NCBI GenBank assembly: GCA_014647935.1 | Contig: BMQD01000005.1 | Span: forward strand, 271,676 to 335,675 | DNA: 64,000 bases | Source of the DNA: Planomonospora parontospora | GTDB lineage: Bacteria; Actinomycetota; Actinomycetes; Streptosporangiales; Streptosporangiaceae | Reading direction: 5' to 3' | Shown here: piece after piece, positions 1 through 8,573 of the stretch | How the letters are laid out: every line of letters starts with the position of its first letter | Position numbering within the stretch: the first letter of the stretch is position 1 | Notes under the pieces: generated by a model | What the model was told of the DNA's origin: nothing | Database searches by the model: none | What the model saw: the letters and a program-made list of their open reading frames with translations, nothing else | Made by a program: the position numbers and the translations under genes

Positions 1-931
1 GGCCCTGCATGAGCTGCTCGCTGCCGCCGGTCTTCACGAAGAGCTCGGGGTCCTCGGGATTGAGGTAGACCTCCCACCGGGCCTGCACGTGGTCGAAGAT
101 CAGCCCGGCGAGGACCGCGCCGCCGACGAAGAGCAGGATGCCGATCAGCACCCAGGAGGTGCGCTGGGTGGCGATGTAGAGCATCGCGATGAACGTGCCG
201 AAGATGAGCAGGGAGGAGCCGAGGTCCTTCTGCAGGATCAGCACGCCGAGGCTGAGCCCCCAGGTGATGAGAATCGGGCCGAGGTCGCGGGCGCGGGGCA
301 GGTCGATGAAGAGCAGCCGCCGCCCGGCCAGCGCCAGCACGTCGCGCTTGGCCACCAGGTAGCCGGCGAAGAAGACGAGCAGCGCGAGCTTGGCGAACTC
401 GGCCGGCTGGAGCTGACCGCCGGGCACTTTGATCCAGATGCGGGCGCCGTTGATGTCCTCGCCGATGAACGGCAGCAGCGGCGAGATCAGCAGGACCAGG
501 CCGATGGCCCCGGCGGTGTAGGTGAGCCTCTGCAGCGCCCGGTGGTCGCGGAGCACGACCAGCGTCACGGCGAACAGCACGACCCCGATCGCGGTGTACA
601 GCAGCTGCTGGTTGGCCGAGGCGCCGAACGCCTTGACCTCCTCCAGCCGGTAGATCATCACCAGCCCGAGGCCGTTGATCAGCGTCACCAGCGGCAGGAT
701 CAGCGGGTCGGCCCAGGGCGCGAACTTCGCCAGCACCAGGTAGGCGGCCAGCATGAAGCCGCCCAGGCTGAGGCCGTAGGTGAGCATGCCGGAGGGGATC
801 TGCCCGTCGATCGCCAGGCCCACGTTGGCGTACGCGCCCAACGTGATCACGACCGCGAAGGCGAGCATCGCCAGCTGCGCCAACCGCCGTTTGGCCGGCA
901 GGGGGACGGGTTCGACGCTAGGGGTGCTCAT
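1..931 (-). CDS. rodA: SEDS-family peptidoglycan glycosyltransferase RodA (3' end outside window)
   Basis: I translated this from the reverse strand: the ATG is at 929-931 and the frame stays open to the window edge, so the C-terminus is missing. The protein starts with a short hydrophilic stretch and then many hydrophobic helices. It carries the SEDS-type QKDLGSSLL motif in a periplasmic loop/helix, the region equivalent to QPDLGT of FtsW/RodA. SEDS proteins polymerise glycan strands from lipid II with a partner class B PBP. The start lies 4 nt after the pstP stop, in the fhaA-fhaB-pstP-rodA order known from actinobacteria, where pbpA, pknA and pknB normally follow. That neighbourhood favours RodA over FtsW. 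Confidence 0.92.
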   Translation of the reverse strand, partial: MSTPSVEPVPLPAKRRLAQLAMLAFAVVITLGAYANVGLAIDGQIPSGMLTYGLSLGGFMLAAYLVLAKFAPWADPLILPLVTLINGLGLVMIYRLEEVKAFGASANQQLLYTAIGVVLFAVTLVVLRDHRALQRLTYTAGAIGLVLLISPLLPFIGEDINGARIWIKVPGGQLQPAEFAKLALLVFFAGYLVAKRDVLALAGRRLLFIDLPRARDLGPILITWGLSLGVLILQKDLGSSLLIFGTFIAMLYIATQRTSWVLIGILLFVGGAVLAGLIFDHVQARWEVYLNPEDPELFVKTGGSEQLMQG

Positions 932-935
932 GTCT

Positions 936-2303
936 CTATTGTGACCTTGTGGGATTCGGGGTGGGGGTGCCCTTCTGCGGCGGGCCGGTGGCGGCGGGCG
1001 GATCGGTGCTGGTCGTGCCGTCGTCGGGGGCCTTGCCGCCGGTGTCGCCGGTGTCGGGGGTCTGCTCGGCGGAGGCCTTCAGCTCGGCCACCTTCTTCAG
1101 GCCCGCGTCGACGTTCGCGACCGGGATGCCGTCGCGCACCTGGCCCTGCTGGAACGCGCCGAGGGTCGAGACCGCCACCTTGGTGCCGCGGACGGGGTCG
1201 AAGAGCTCGACGGGGCCGAGGGTGGTGTTCACCCCGCGGTAGACCACGATCTCGTCACCCCGCACCCCCACGAAGTACTGGTCGTCGAGCCACTGGCTCC
1301 CGAAATACCAGCCTAGGCCGCCGCCGACGAGGACGACGCCTCCCAGCGAGGCCAGGATCGGCCACACGCGCCGGCGTCTGGCCGGGCGGCGGGCCGCCGC
1401 CTGCCCTCTGGGGGCGGGCCCGTCGAGGTCGTCGTCCGTGACGACGGGCTGGGGCATGGTGATCGCCCCGCCCCCGGCCCCGGCCGTGCCCGGCGCCGCC
1501 GGTGACGGCTGCGAGAGGCTCAGGGTGGAGCCCGCGGCGCCCACCACGGCCGCCTCGGTGGACGGGGAGGAGAACCCCTCGTCCAGCTCCAGCACGTCGG
1601 CGACCACGCAGGTGATGTTGTCGGGGCCGCCGCCGCGGTTGGCCAGGTCGATCAGGGTGCGGACCACCGTCTCGGGGTCGTCGATCGTGGAGAGCGTGTG
1701 GTGCAGCGTCTCGGCGCTCACGACCCCGGACAGCCCGTCGGAGCAGAGCAGGTAGCGGTCGCCGACCTGGGCCTCGCGGAGCGACAGGTCGGGGTCGACC
1801 TCGCCGCTGCCGTCCAGCGCGCGCAGCAGGATCGAGCGCTGGGGGTGGGTGGCGGCCTCCTCCTGGGTGATCCGGCCGTCGTCCACCAGCGACTGCACGA
1901 GGGTGTGGTCGTGCGTGATCTGGTAGAGCTCCCCGGTGCGCAGCAGGTAGGCGCGCGAGTCGCCGACGTGGACCAGCGCGACCCTGGTGCCCGACCAGAG
2001 CATGGCGGTCAGGGTGGTGCCCATGCCCTTGAGACTGGGGTCCCGCCCCACCATCTCGTGGAGACGGCGGTTGGCGTCGCGGACGGCCGCCTCGATGGCG
2101 CTGAGCAGGTCACCCCCGAGTGCGTCCTCTTCGAGGGACGACATGGCGGCGATGGCGACCGAGCTGGCCACCTCACCGTGTGCGTGTCCGCCCATGCCGT
2201 CCGCGACGGCGAGCAGGCGGCCGCTGGCGTACGCCGAGTCCTCGTTGCCTTCGCGGAGGAGACCGACGTCCGAGCGGGCGGCGTAACGGAGTGCGATGGT
2301 CAT
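936..2303 (-). CDS. pstP: PP2C-family serine/threonine phosphatase PstP
   Basis: A 455-residue protein with an N-terminal PP2C domain (residues about 1-240). The metal-binding motifs are visible: REGNED near residue 18, DGMGG near residue 35, SDGLSG near residue 189 and GGPDN near residue 224. A proline/alanine linker leads to a single membrane helix at about 315-335 and an extracytoplasmic C-terminal domain ending in a Thr/Pro-rich tail. PstP reverses PknA/PknB phosphorylation of cell-wall and division proteins. The start overlaps the fhaB stop by 4 bp (ATGA), so translation is probably coupled. Confidence 0.95.
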   Translation of the reverse strand: MTIALRYAARSDVGLLREGNEDSAYASGRLLAVADGMGGHAHGEVASSVAIAAMSSLEEDALGGDLLSAIEAAVRDANRRLHEMVGRDPSLKGMGTTLTAMLWSGTRVALVHVGDSRAYLLRTGELYQITHDHTLVQSLVDDGRITQEEAATHPQRSILLRALDGSGEVDPDLSLREAQVGDRYLLCSDGLSGVVSAETLHHTLSTIDDPETVVRTLIDLANRGGGPDNITCVVADVLELDEGFSSPSTEAAVVGAAGSTLSLSQPSPAAPGTAGAGGGAITMPQPVVTDDDLDGPAPRGQAAARRPARRRRVWPILASLGGVVLVGGGLGWYFGSQWLDDQYFVGVRGDEIVVYRGVNTTLGPVELFDPVRGTKVAVSTLGAFQQGQVRDGIPVANVDAGLKKVAELKASAEQTPDTGDTGGKAPDDGTTSTDPPAATGPPQKGTPTPNPTRSQ

Positions 2304-2767
2304 TTGCGCAATTCGATGACGGTCTTACCGATGCGGATCGGAACGCCGAGCGGCACCGGAGTCGGACGGGTGACTTTGGAGCGGTCGAGGTAGGTGCCGT
2401 TGGTCGATCCGAGATCTTCCACGATCCACTGACCGTCCTGGGGGAAGAGCCGGGCGTGCCGGCTGGAGGCGTAGTCGTCGCTGACTACCAGGGTGGCGTC
2501 GTTCGCCCGGCCGATGGTGATGGGCGTCTCCGAGAGGGTGATGGTGGTGCCCTGGAGGGGGCCGCCGGTGACGACCATCTGCCGGGGCTCCCCCTTCTTG
2601 GACTTGGCCGCGGGTTTGGCCGGTTTGGGAGCCTTGCGCGCGGGAGCGGTGGCGGGCGTGCGGGATCCGAACAAGTCTGTCCGGATCACACCGACCGCGG
2701 CAATCACGAAGAACCACAGCACCGCGAGGAACGCGAGGCGGATCAACAGCAGCGTGAGCTCGGACAT
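2300..2767 (-). CDS. fhaB: FHA-domain membrane protein FhaB (FipA-type)
   Basis: A 155-residue protein with one N-terminal membrane helix (about residues 3-25), a basic Lys/Pro/Ala linker and a C-terminal FHA domain (about 65-155). The domain carries GRANDATL, the SSRHAR phosphothreonine-binding loop and DLGSTNGT. FHA domains bind phosphothreonine peptides made by Ser/Thr kinases, and FhaB homologues couple PknB signalling to division. It overlaps pstP by 4 bp and lies 17 nt after fhaA. Confidence 0.93.
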   Translation of the reverse strand: MSELTLLLIRLAFLAVLWFFVIAAVGVIRTDLFGSRTPATAPARKAPKPAKPAAKSKKGEPRQMVVTGGPLQGTTITLSETPITIGRANDATLVVSDDYASSRHARLFPQDGQWIVEDLGSTNGTYLDRSKVTRPTPVPLGVPIRIGKTVIELRK

Positions 2768-2784
2768 GGACCGTCTGTTTACCT

Positions 2785-3549
2785 TTAATCGCGCCGGAAA
2801 ACCAGGGTCGTGCGCCCGAGCGTCACGCGAGTGCCGTTCTGGAGCTCGATCCGGCGAACCGGCTGGCCGTTGACGAAAGTGCCGTTCGTGGAGCCGAGGT
2901 CGACGAGCATGACCTGCGGACCCTCCACTCGCAGCTCGGCGTGGTGCCGGGACACGCCCGGATCCACGAGCCGGAGATCGCAGTCGGTGCCCCTGCCGAG
3001 CAGGGTCACCGGTGTGGTCAGATCGTAGGACCGCTGGCCCTGCGGGTCATCCTGGGTGGAGACCAGCAGCCGGGGCCTGCCCTCGAACGCGTGCGAGCGG
3101 CCGGCGGGCACGTCGGTCACGGGCTTGCGGATCTCGTCCTGCTCGACCGTGGCTCCGCGGATCACTCCGGAGCGGATCCGGAACAGGCCGACCGCGAGGT
3201 CGTCCGCCGTCTCGAAACGCACCCGGACGGGTCCCACGAACGAGTAGCCCTGCTCCTTGGCGTACTCGCGGGCGAGGTTGGCCAGCTCGTGGCTGATGCT
3301 GTCGGCGTACACCTGCAGGCGCTCGCTGTCGGTCGTGGACAGCTCGACCACGAAGTCGTTCGGGACGAGCGTCCGCCCCTGGGCGACGATCGCGGCCCGC
3401 TCGTCCATCTCCCGCTGCACCGCGCTGGCGACCTCGACCGGCTGAAGGTCGGACTTGAACGCACGCGCAAAGGCCCCCTCAACCAAGCCTTCGAGCCTCC
3501 GCTCGAAGCGCTGAAGGACTCCCACCGGGTACCTCCCTTCCTCCGTCAT
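2785..3549 (-). CDS. fhaA: FHA-domain signalling protein FhaA (DUF3662 + FHA)
   Basis: A 254-residue protein. Residues about 1-125 form the FhaA N-terminal domain (DUF3662 type, beginning with the LQRFERRLEGLVEGAF pattern). The C-terminal FHA domain (about 165-254) shows LLGRGTDCDL, VSRHHAEL and DLGSTNGTFVNG. In mycobacteria FhaA binds phosphorylated partners such as the pseudokinase region of MviN. It is the first gene of the operon, and a TACGAT box lies 8 nt before the ATG, so the transcript is probably leaderless. Confidence 0.93.
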   Translation of the reverse strand: MTEEGRYPVGVLQRFERRLEGLVEGAFARAFKSDLQPVEVASAVQREMDERAAIVAQGRTLVPNDFVVELSTTDSERLQVYADSISHELANLAREYAKEQGYSFVGPVRVRFETADDLAVGLFRIRSGVIRGATVEQDEIRKPVTDVPAGRSHAFEGRPRLLVSTQDDPQGQRSYDLTTPVTLLGRGTDCDLRLVDPGVSRHHAELRVEGPQVMLVDLGSTNGTFVNGQPVRRIELQNGTRVTLGRTTLVFRRD

Positions 3550-3557
3550 CTAGAAGG

Positions 3558-3563
3558 ATCGTA
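3558..3563 (-). promoter_or_regulatory. Predicted -10 box of the fhaA operon (leaderless)
   Basis: TACGAT on the minus strand fits TANNNT and lies 8 nt upstream of the fhaA ATG. Transcription would start at or next to the start codon. No clear -35 is seen. Confidence 0.5.
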
Positions 3564-3619
3564 TCCGGGTTCGTGGGTACCGGCTGATCCGTGCTAATGT
3601 TTCGAGCGCACCCAAACAA

Positions 3620-3702
3620 GGGCGGGTGGCGGAACGGCAGACGCGCACGGTTCAGGTCCGTGTGTCCGAAAGGACGTGAGGGTTCAAATCCCTCCTCGCC
3701 CA
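3620..3702 (+). tRNA. tRNA-Leu (anticodon CAG)
   Basis: The acceptor stem GGGCGGG (3620-3626) pairs with CTCGCCC (3695-3701), with one G-U pair. The anticodon loop TTCAGGT gives anticodon CAG. There is a long variable arm (GTCC-GAAA-GGAC), as expected for Leu. The T arm is GAGGG-TTCAAAT-CCCTC and the discriminator is A at 3702. CCA is not encoded. The gene stands divergent from fhaA. Confidence 0.95.
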
Positions 3703-3711
3703 CTCTAAGTC

Positions 3712-3757
3712 GGCCCCGGCTGGTCGCGGACGGAAGTCCGCTTCCCCGGGGCCTTTT
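3712..3757 (+). terminator. Rho-independent terminator after tRNA-Leu
   Basis: GGCCCCGG (3712-3719) pairs with CCGGGGCC (3746-3753), with a smaller internal hairpin between the arms, followed by TTTT (3754-3757). Confidence 0.75.
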
Positions 3758-3759
3758 CG

Positions 3760-4201
3760 TTGTTCCCTCCAGGGGGCGACCCCCTGGAACCCCCGATGTG
3801 GGGGCTCCGCCCCCACGCCCCCGGCTGCGCCTCCCCTGGGGCGGGTCTGAGCTTCTTGTGCGTCACGGGTTCTCCGGCGGGGGCTCGGGACGGCTTGTTC
3901 CCCCGCCCAGGTTGCGCCTCCCTTGGGGCGGGTTTCCTGCCGGGGTGGGGGTCACGGGTTCTCGGGCTCGGGACGGGGCGGCTTCCCGGTTCTCCGGGAG
4001 CGCTTCGGGTCCGGAGGGGTGGGCGATGGGTCTCCGTGGACCGGTGGGCGGTCCGGTCGGTGTAGTGGCCGGGGAGGGCCGGTGGACGGCCTCCGGGGGC
4101 CGTGTCGGACGGCGCCCCGGGTCCTTTCTAGTCGCGGTCGCTTGTCGGTGGCTTTCGGACGGCTTGCACAGGCTTTGCGGGCTGCGGTTTTACGCTGACA
4201 G
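3760..4201 (+). other. Gene-free spacer with REP-like GC palindromes and short direct repeats
   Basis: I see no convincing gene here. The frames that stay open are low-complexity Gly/Pro/Arg translations of G/C runs. A perfect palindrome, GTGGGGGC-TCC-GCCCCCAC, lies at 3798-3816. A 27-bp unit (GCGCCTCCCCTGGGGCGGGT core) occurs at 3823-3849 and again at 3910-3936 with small changes. Such elements resemble the dispersed intergenic repeats common in actinomycete chromosomes. Confidence 0.6.
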
Positions 4202-4238
4202 AGAAAAACGGGCCGGAGAAGGCGACTTCTCCGGCCCG
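4202..4238 (-). terminator. Rho-independent terminator of the DUF21/CBS operon
   Basis: On the minus strand a 13-bp perfect stem (CTTCTCCGGCCCG pairing with CGGGCCGGAGAAG) closes a 4-nt loop at 4222-4225. It is followed by TTTTT. It lies directly after the stop of the gene at 4253. Confidence 0.9.
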
Positions 4239-4252
4239 TCCGTAAATCCGGC

Positions 4253-5284
4253 TCAGTGCGCGACGGGCACCCGGACGTCCAGCAGCTCGCCGAGCAGGTC
4301 GGTGAGGCTCACCATGCCGACCACCTCGTCCGCGTCCCTGACGAGGCCCACGTGCGCGTGGGCCTCCTGCAGGGTGGCGACGGCCTCCGAGACGGTCGTG
4401 GACCTCTCCAGCCGGGGAACGGGGCGGGCCAGCTCCGCGGGGCTCGCCTCCGGCCGGATCAGGACGTCCCGGACGTGCAGGACCCCCAGGACGTCGCGGG
4501 GGTCGCCGGAGCCCACCAGCAGGCGCAGGTGACCGCTGTCGCCGGCGGTCCGCCGGACCTGGGCGGCGGTGGCGTCGGCGGCCACCCGGACGGCCTCGGC
4601 GATGGGCAGCATCAACCGCTCGATCGGCTGCTGGTGGACCCGCAGGGCCCGGGTCAGCAGGTCGTGCTCGTCGCGGTCCAGCAGTCCCATCCGGCCCGAC
4701 TCGCCGACCAGCATGGCCAGCTGGACCGGGGTCCTGGTGGTGGCCAGCTCGTCCCTGGCGTGCACGCCGAACAGCCGCAGCGCGGCGTTGGTGAGACCGT
4801 TGAGGGAGGCCAGCACCGGCCGGACCACCCGGGTGAAGCCGCGGAACGGCAGGGCCAGGCCCATCGCCGCGATCTCCGGGTGGGTCAGCGCCCACGACTT
4901 GGGCGCCATCTCGCCGACCACCATGTGCAGGAAGGTCACCAGGGCCAGCGCGATCACCAGGGAGATGGGGACCCGGAACGACTCGGGGACCCCGATCGCG
5001 CCGAAGACCGGCTCCAGGAGGTGCTCGATGGCCGGCTCGGTCACCATGCCCAGACCGAGCGAGCACAGGGTGATGCCGAGCTGGGCCCCGGCCAGCATCA
5101 GGGAGAGCTCCCTGCCGCCGCGTACGGCGGCGCGGGCGGCCAGCCGGGTCAGCCGGCCGCCCTTGCCCGCGAGCTCCTCCAGACGGTGCCTGCGGGCAGA
5201 GATGACCGCGAACTCGGCGGCGACGAAGAAGGCGTTCCCGATCAGCAGGGCGACGCCGAGCAGCAGCGCTCCGGTGGTGCTCAT
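4253..5284 (-). CDS. DUF21/CBS (CNNM/CorC-type) membrane protein, short paralogue
   Basis: A 343-residue protein. The N-terminal DUF21 transmembrane region (about residues 1-180, helices at 5-25, 60-80, 100-125) includes EFAVISARRHRLEEL after helix 1 and EMAPKSWAL. Two weak CBS repeats follow (about 205-335). The C-terminal CorC/HlyC domain found in the upstream paralogue is absent. The family (MpfA/YhdP, CNNM) is linked to magnesium and cation homeostasis; older names call it hemolysin-like. Its start overlaps the upstream paralogue's stop by 4 bp, so the two products may form a hetero-oligomer. The transported ion cannot be told from sequence. Confidence 0.88.
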   Translation of the reverse strand: MSTTGALLLGVALLIGNAFFVAAEFAVISARRHRLEELAGKGGRLTRLAARAAVRGGRELSLMLAGAQLGITLCSLGLGMVTEPAIEHLLEPVFGAIGVPESFRVPISLVIALALVTFLHMVVGEMAPKSWALTHPEIAAMGLALPFRGFTRVVRPVLASLNGLTNAALRLFGVHARDELATTRTPVQLAMLVGESGRMGLLDRDEHDLLTRALRVHQQPIERLMLPIAEAVRVAADATAAQVRRTAGDSGHLRLLVGSGDPRDVLGVLHVRDVLIRPEASPAELARPVPRLERSTTVSEAVATLQEAHAHVGLVRDADEVVGMVSLTDLLGELLDVRVPVAH

Positions 5285-6789
5285 CGGCCGCTCACCCGCC
5301 CGCTCCGGGCCATGGAGCCCTGGTGGGCCCGCTCATGGGAGCTCTCATGGGGATCCTCACGGGAGTCCTCACCGGGAGCCCCGCCCTCCGGGATCCCCGG
5401 CTCCGCCGCGCGCCCGGCCGGCTCCGCCTCGGGCAGGTCGCGACCGGCGTGACCGGCCGGGGCGAGCCGTACCCACTCGGGGACCCTGCGGTGCACCGAG
5501 AGGACCGTCAGGACCGCCTCGGCCTCGTCCGGCCCGTCCGCCTCCAGCGGGTCGCCCTCCACGGTCAGGGTGACGGGCACCGCGTCGCCGGGCTCCGCCA
5601 TGCGGCCGAGCACGGACAGGACCAGCCCGGCGATGGTGTCGTAGCCGTCGCTCTCGGGGAGGGACAGGCCGGTCGCCCGCTCGACCTCGTCGAGGCGGAG
5701 CGTGCCGGGCACGTCCCAGGTGCCGTCGCCGCCCGCCACGACGCCGGCGGGCTCGGGGTCGTTCTCGTCGACCAGCTCGCCGACGAGCTCCTCGGCGAGG
5801 TCCTCGACGGTGACCACGCCGGCCAGCCCGCCGTACTCGTCGATGACGCAGGCGAGGTCGTCGCGGGCGGCGCGCATGCGCTCCAGCACGACCGGGAGCG
5901 GCAGGGAGTCGGGGACCAGCAGGGCCGGGCGGGTGATCAGCTCCAGCGGGTCGTCGTCGGCCAGGTCCGAGCGGAGCAGTTCGCGCACGCCGGTGACGCC
6001 GACGACATCCTCGCCGGTGCGCCGGCAGAGCACCGGGTAGCGGGAGTGGCCGTGCTCGCGGACCGCGTCGAGCAGGTCGGAGATCGGGCGGTCGTCGCGG
6101 AGCAGCACCACGCGGGGGCGCGGGACCATGACGTCCTCGGCCGTGCGGTCGCCGAACTCCAGTGCGCGCTCCAGCAGCTCGGACAGGCGCGGCGGCAGGT
6201 CGCCGGTCGCGCCCGACTCGGCGATGATCCGGGACAGCTCCTCCGGGCTCGCGCCGTGCTCGATCTCCTCGACCGGTTCCACGCCGACCTTGCGGAGCAG
6301 GCCGGTGGCGGCGGAGTCGAACAGCCGGATGACCGGTCCGGCGACCTTGAGGTAGACCAGGGTCGAGCGGGCCAGGAACTTGGCCACCGGCTCGGGCCGG
6401 GCGATGCCGAGGTTCTTGGGGGCGAGCTCGCCGAGGACCATCTGGACGACGGTCGCCACCGCGACGGCCAGCGCGATCGCCACGCCGGGCACCGCGCCCG
6501 CGGGCAGCCCGGCGGCCTCCAGGCCGGGGCGGATCACGGTGGCGATGGCGGGCTCGGCGATGAAGCCGACCAGCAGGGCCGTGACGGTGATGCCGAGCTG
6601 GGCGCCCGAGAGCATGAAGGACAGGCGCCCCGTCACCTCCAGCGCGCGCCGGGCGGCGGCGTCACCGGCGTCGGCCTGCTCGCGCAGCACGCCGCGGTCG
6701 GCGGCGACGAAGGCGAACTCCTGGGCGACGAAGTAGCCGGTGGCGGCGGTGAGGAGCAGTACGGCCAGCAGGCCGAGAGCCGTGTTCAC
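5281..6789 (-). CDS. DUF21/CBS/CorC-HlyC membrane protein, long paralogue
   Basis: A 502-residue protein. The DUF21 membrane domain (about 1-195) carries YFVAQEFAFVAADR at the first helix and ELAPKNLGIARPE. A CBS pair follows (about 215-340; VMVPRPRVV, YPVL, CVIDEYGGLAGVVTVEDL). The C-terminal CorC_HlyC fold (about 355-435; WDVPGTLRLDEVE, GYDTIAGLVL) precedes an acidic tail of about 65 residues. This is the complete CNNM/CorC architecture. It is the first gene of a two-gene unit whose stop and start overlap. Confidence 0.9.
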   Translation of the reverse strand: MNTALGLLAVLLLTAATGYFVAQEFAFVAADRGVLREQADAGDAAARRALEVTGRLSFMLSGAQLGITVTALLVGFIAEPAIATVIRPGLEAAGLPAGAVPGVAIALAVAVATVVQMVLGELAPKNLGIARPEPVAKFLARSTLVYLKVAGPVIRLFDSAATGLLRKVGVEPVEEIEHGASPEELSRIIAESGATGDLPPRLSELLERALEFGDRTAEDVMVPRPRVVLLRDDRPISDLLDAVREHGHSRYPVLCRRTGEDVVGVTGVRELLRSDLADDDPLELITRPALLVPDSLPLPVVLERMRAARDDLACVIDEYGGLAGVVTVEDLAEELVGELVDENDPEPAGVVAGGDGTWDVPGTLRLDEVERATGLSLPESDGYDTIAGLVLSVLGRMAEPGDAVPVTLTVEGDPLEADGPDEAEAVLTVLSVHRRVPEWVRLAPAGHAGRDLPEAEPAGRAAEPGIPEGGAPGEDSREDPHESSHERAHQGSMARSGRVSGR

Positions 6790-7118
6790 CGGGCGGCTCT
6801 CCCGATCAGGTCAGTGGGGCCCGTGCACGCGCACGGGCAGGTACTCCACGAGTCCGGAGTGGACACGATCATCCTTTCGAGTGGTTGTCGTCTTCTACGG
6901 TAACGATCGGGACGGTGATCGATGTTTCCGGATGGCTCAACGATCGGGTTCTCGACCGTCCAGTACCCTTCTGAGTACTTTTCCACAGGGAAACCTTGAC
7001 GACGCCTCTACGCGGGTGAGAGCCACGAAGTAGCGTCGATGGTGATGATTCCCTCGTTCCCGCCGCCGGTTGGAAACGCAGGGCTGGAAGCGGCTTCGAG
7101 AAGTGGCGGAGATTCGAC
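6790..7118. other. Divergent promoter region between the CBS operon and the LCP gene
   Basis: There is no gene here. The spacer holds a hairpin, GCCCGTGC-ACGC-GCACGGGC (6819-6838), close to the start of the CBS operon, and a more AT-rich stretch (about 6890-7000) that must carry both promoters. The 9-mer AACGATCGG occurs twice, at about 6902 and 6938. I could not assign -10/-35 boxes with confidence. Confidence 0.5.
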
Positions 7119-8366
7119 GTGGGTGACTGGCAGGAAGACGACGACCGCACCCGTGCGCTGCGGTCGCCCGTGCCCACACCCGTGGCGCGGGACGAGACCA
7201 CGCCCCGGGCGGTCTCCCGGGTGTACGGCAAGGCACGGCAGGGCAGCGCCCCCGTCCGGCCCCTTCCGGGTTCGCCCGGATCCCCCGCCGGGCCCGCGGG
7301 CTCCGCGGGGAGTCCTCCCGGAACTCCGCCCGGAGCCCCCTCCTCCGGCGGGAAGGGCGGTTTCCGGATGCCGAACATGAGCCTGCGGCCGAAAGGCGGC
7401 GGGGGGCCGAGGCGGCCGGGCCGGTGGTTCCTGCGGATCCTCGCGGGCCTGCTCGTCCTGCTGCTGGTGCTCGCCGTCGGCGGATACTTCACGATCGACT
7501 CGCGGCTGAAGCGGATCGAGGCGCTCGGCGACTACGAGGGGCGGCCCGCCGACACCCCCGGCACGAACTGGCTGCTGGTCGGCTCCGACAGCCGGGAGGG
7601 CCTGACCAAGGCCCAGCGCCGCAAGCTCGCCACCGGCAGCTCCGTGGGCCGCCGCACCGACACGATGATGCTGCTGCACATCCCCGACGGCGACGGCCGC
7701 CCGACCCTGGTCAGCCTGCCCCGTGACTCCTACGTCCCCATCGACGGCCACGGCAGCGACAAGCTCAACGCGGCCTACGCCTACTCCGACGGCGGGCCGA
7801 AGCTGCTGGCCAAGACGGTGGAGCAGGTCAGCGGGCTGCGGATCGACAACTACATGGAGATCGGCTTCGGCGGCTTCGTGGGCATCGTGGACGCCATCGG
7901 CGGCGTCGAGATCGACGTCAAGCAGAACATCAAGGACCCCAAGGCCGGGATCAACCTGAAGAAGGGCGTGCAGACGCTCGACGGCGGCACGGCCCTCGGC
8001 TACGTCCGCACCCGCGCGACCGGGGCCGTCCCCGACTTCGACCGGACCCAGCGCCAGCGCCAGTTCTTCTCCGCCGTGGTGAAGAAGGCCGCGAGCCCGG
8101 GCGTCCTGCTCAACCCCTTCACCTCCGTCCCGCTGGCGTTCAGCGCCACCGACTCGGTGGCCGTCGGGACGGAGACCGGCTCGTTCGACCTGCTCTCCCT
8201 CGCCCTGGCGATGGGGGACAACCCCGTCACCACGGTCGTGCCGATCGGTTCCCTGCCCACCATCAACGGCCAGTCGGTCGTCAAGTGGGACCGGGAGAAG
8301 GCCCTGCGCATGTTCAGGGCCCTGGCCGAGGACAAGCCCGTCCCCAAGGACGTCCTCGCCAAGTAG
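7119..8366 (+). CDS. LytR-CpsA-Psr (LCP) family cell-wall glycopolymer ligase
   Basis: A 415-residue type II membrane protein. A disordered cytoplasmic tail (about 1-100, with a Gly/Pro/Ser run) precedes one helix (about 105-128) and an extracytoplasmic LCP domain (about 145-390). LCP hallmarks are LLVGSDSR, RRTDTMML, SLPRDSYV, DKLNAAYAYSDG and DFDRTQRQRQFF, with the conserved Arg/Asp residues for polyprenyl-phosphate binding. LCP enzymes attach secondary polymers to peptidoglycan. GTG at 7119 follows a GGCGGAG box. A 16-bp sequence (AGCGTCCCCGGCCCCG) is repeated at 8365 and 8387, overlapping the stop region. Confidence 0.9.
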   Translation: MGDWQEDDDRTRALRSPVPTPVARDETTPRAVSRVYGKARQGSAPVRPLPGSPGSPAGPAGSAGSPPGTPPGAPSSGGKGGFRMPNMSLRPKGGGGPRRPGRWFLRILAGLLVLLLVLAVGGYFTIDSRLKRIEALGDYEGRPADTPGTNWLLVGSDSREGLTKAQRRKLATGSSVGRRTDTMMLLHIPDGDGRPTLVSLPRDSYVPIDGHGSDKLNAAYAYSDGGPKLLAKTVEQVSGLRIDNYMEIGFGGFVGIVDAIGGVEIDVKQNIKDPKAGINLKKGVQTLDGGTALGYVRTRATGAVPDFDRTQRQRQFFSAVVKKAASPGVLLNPFTSVPLAFSATDSVAVGTETGSFDLLSLALAMGDNPVTTVVPIGSLPTINGQSVVKWDREKALRMFRALAEDKPVPKDVLAK

Positions 8367-8573
8367 CGTCCCCGGCCCCGCCAGGCAGCGTCCCCGGCCC
8401 CGGCGGACGGGCCGGTCCGGGCGGATGCCCGACCGGAGCCGCGGTCCGCACCGGTCACGGCCGGACGGGCCGGGACGAGGCTGGAGGGGCCGAGACGGGG
8501 CGGGACCGGACGGGACGGGGCCCGGCGGGATCCGGGCAGGACCGACCGGGTCCCCGCCGGAGGTCCGGACCCG

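Noticed and set aside
89..1441. Long plus-strand open frame opposite rodA and pstP
   Set aside because: Its product is low-complexity Gln/Asp/Arg/His sequence with no family features, while the minus strand encodes clear RodA and PstP proteins.
3591..4532. 313-codon plus-strand frame over tRNA-Leu and the spacer
   Set aside because: It runs through a tRNA, a terminator and GC repeats, and its translation is low-complexity.
8369..8573. G-rich spacer after the LCP gene as a G-quadruplex or terminator
   Set aside because: G-runs are present but there is no regular G3+N1-7 pattern that I would defend and no clear stem-loop with a U-tract.
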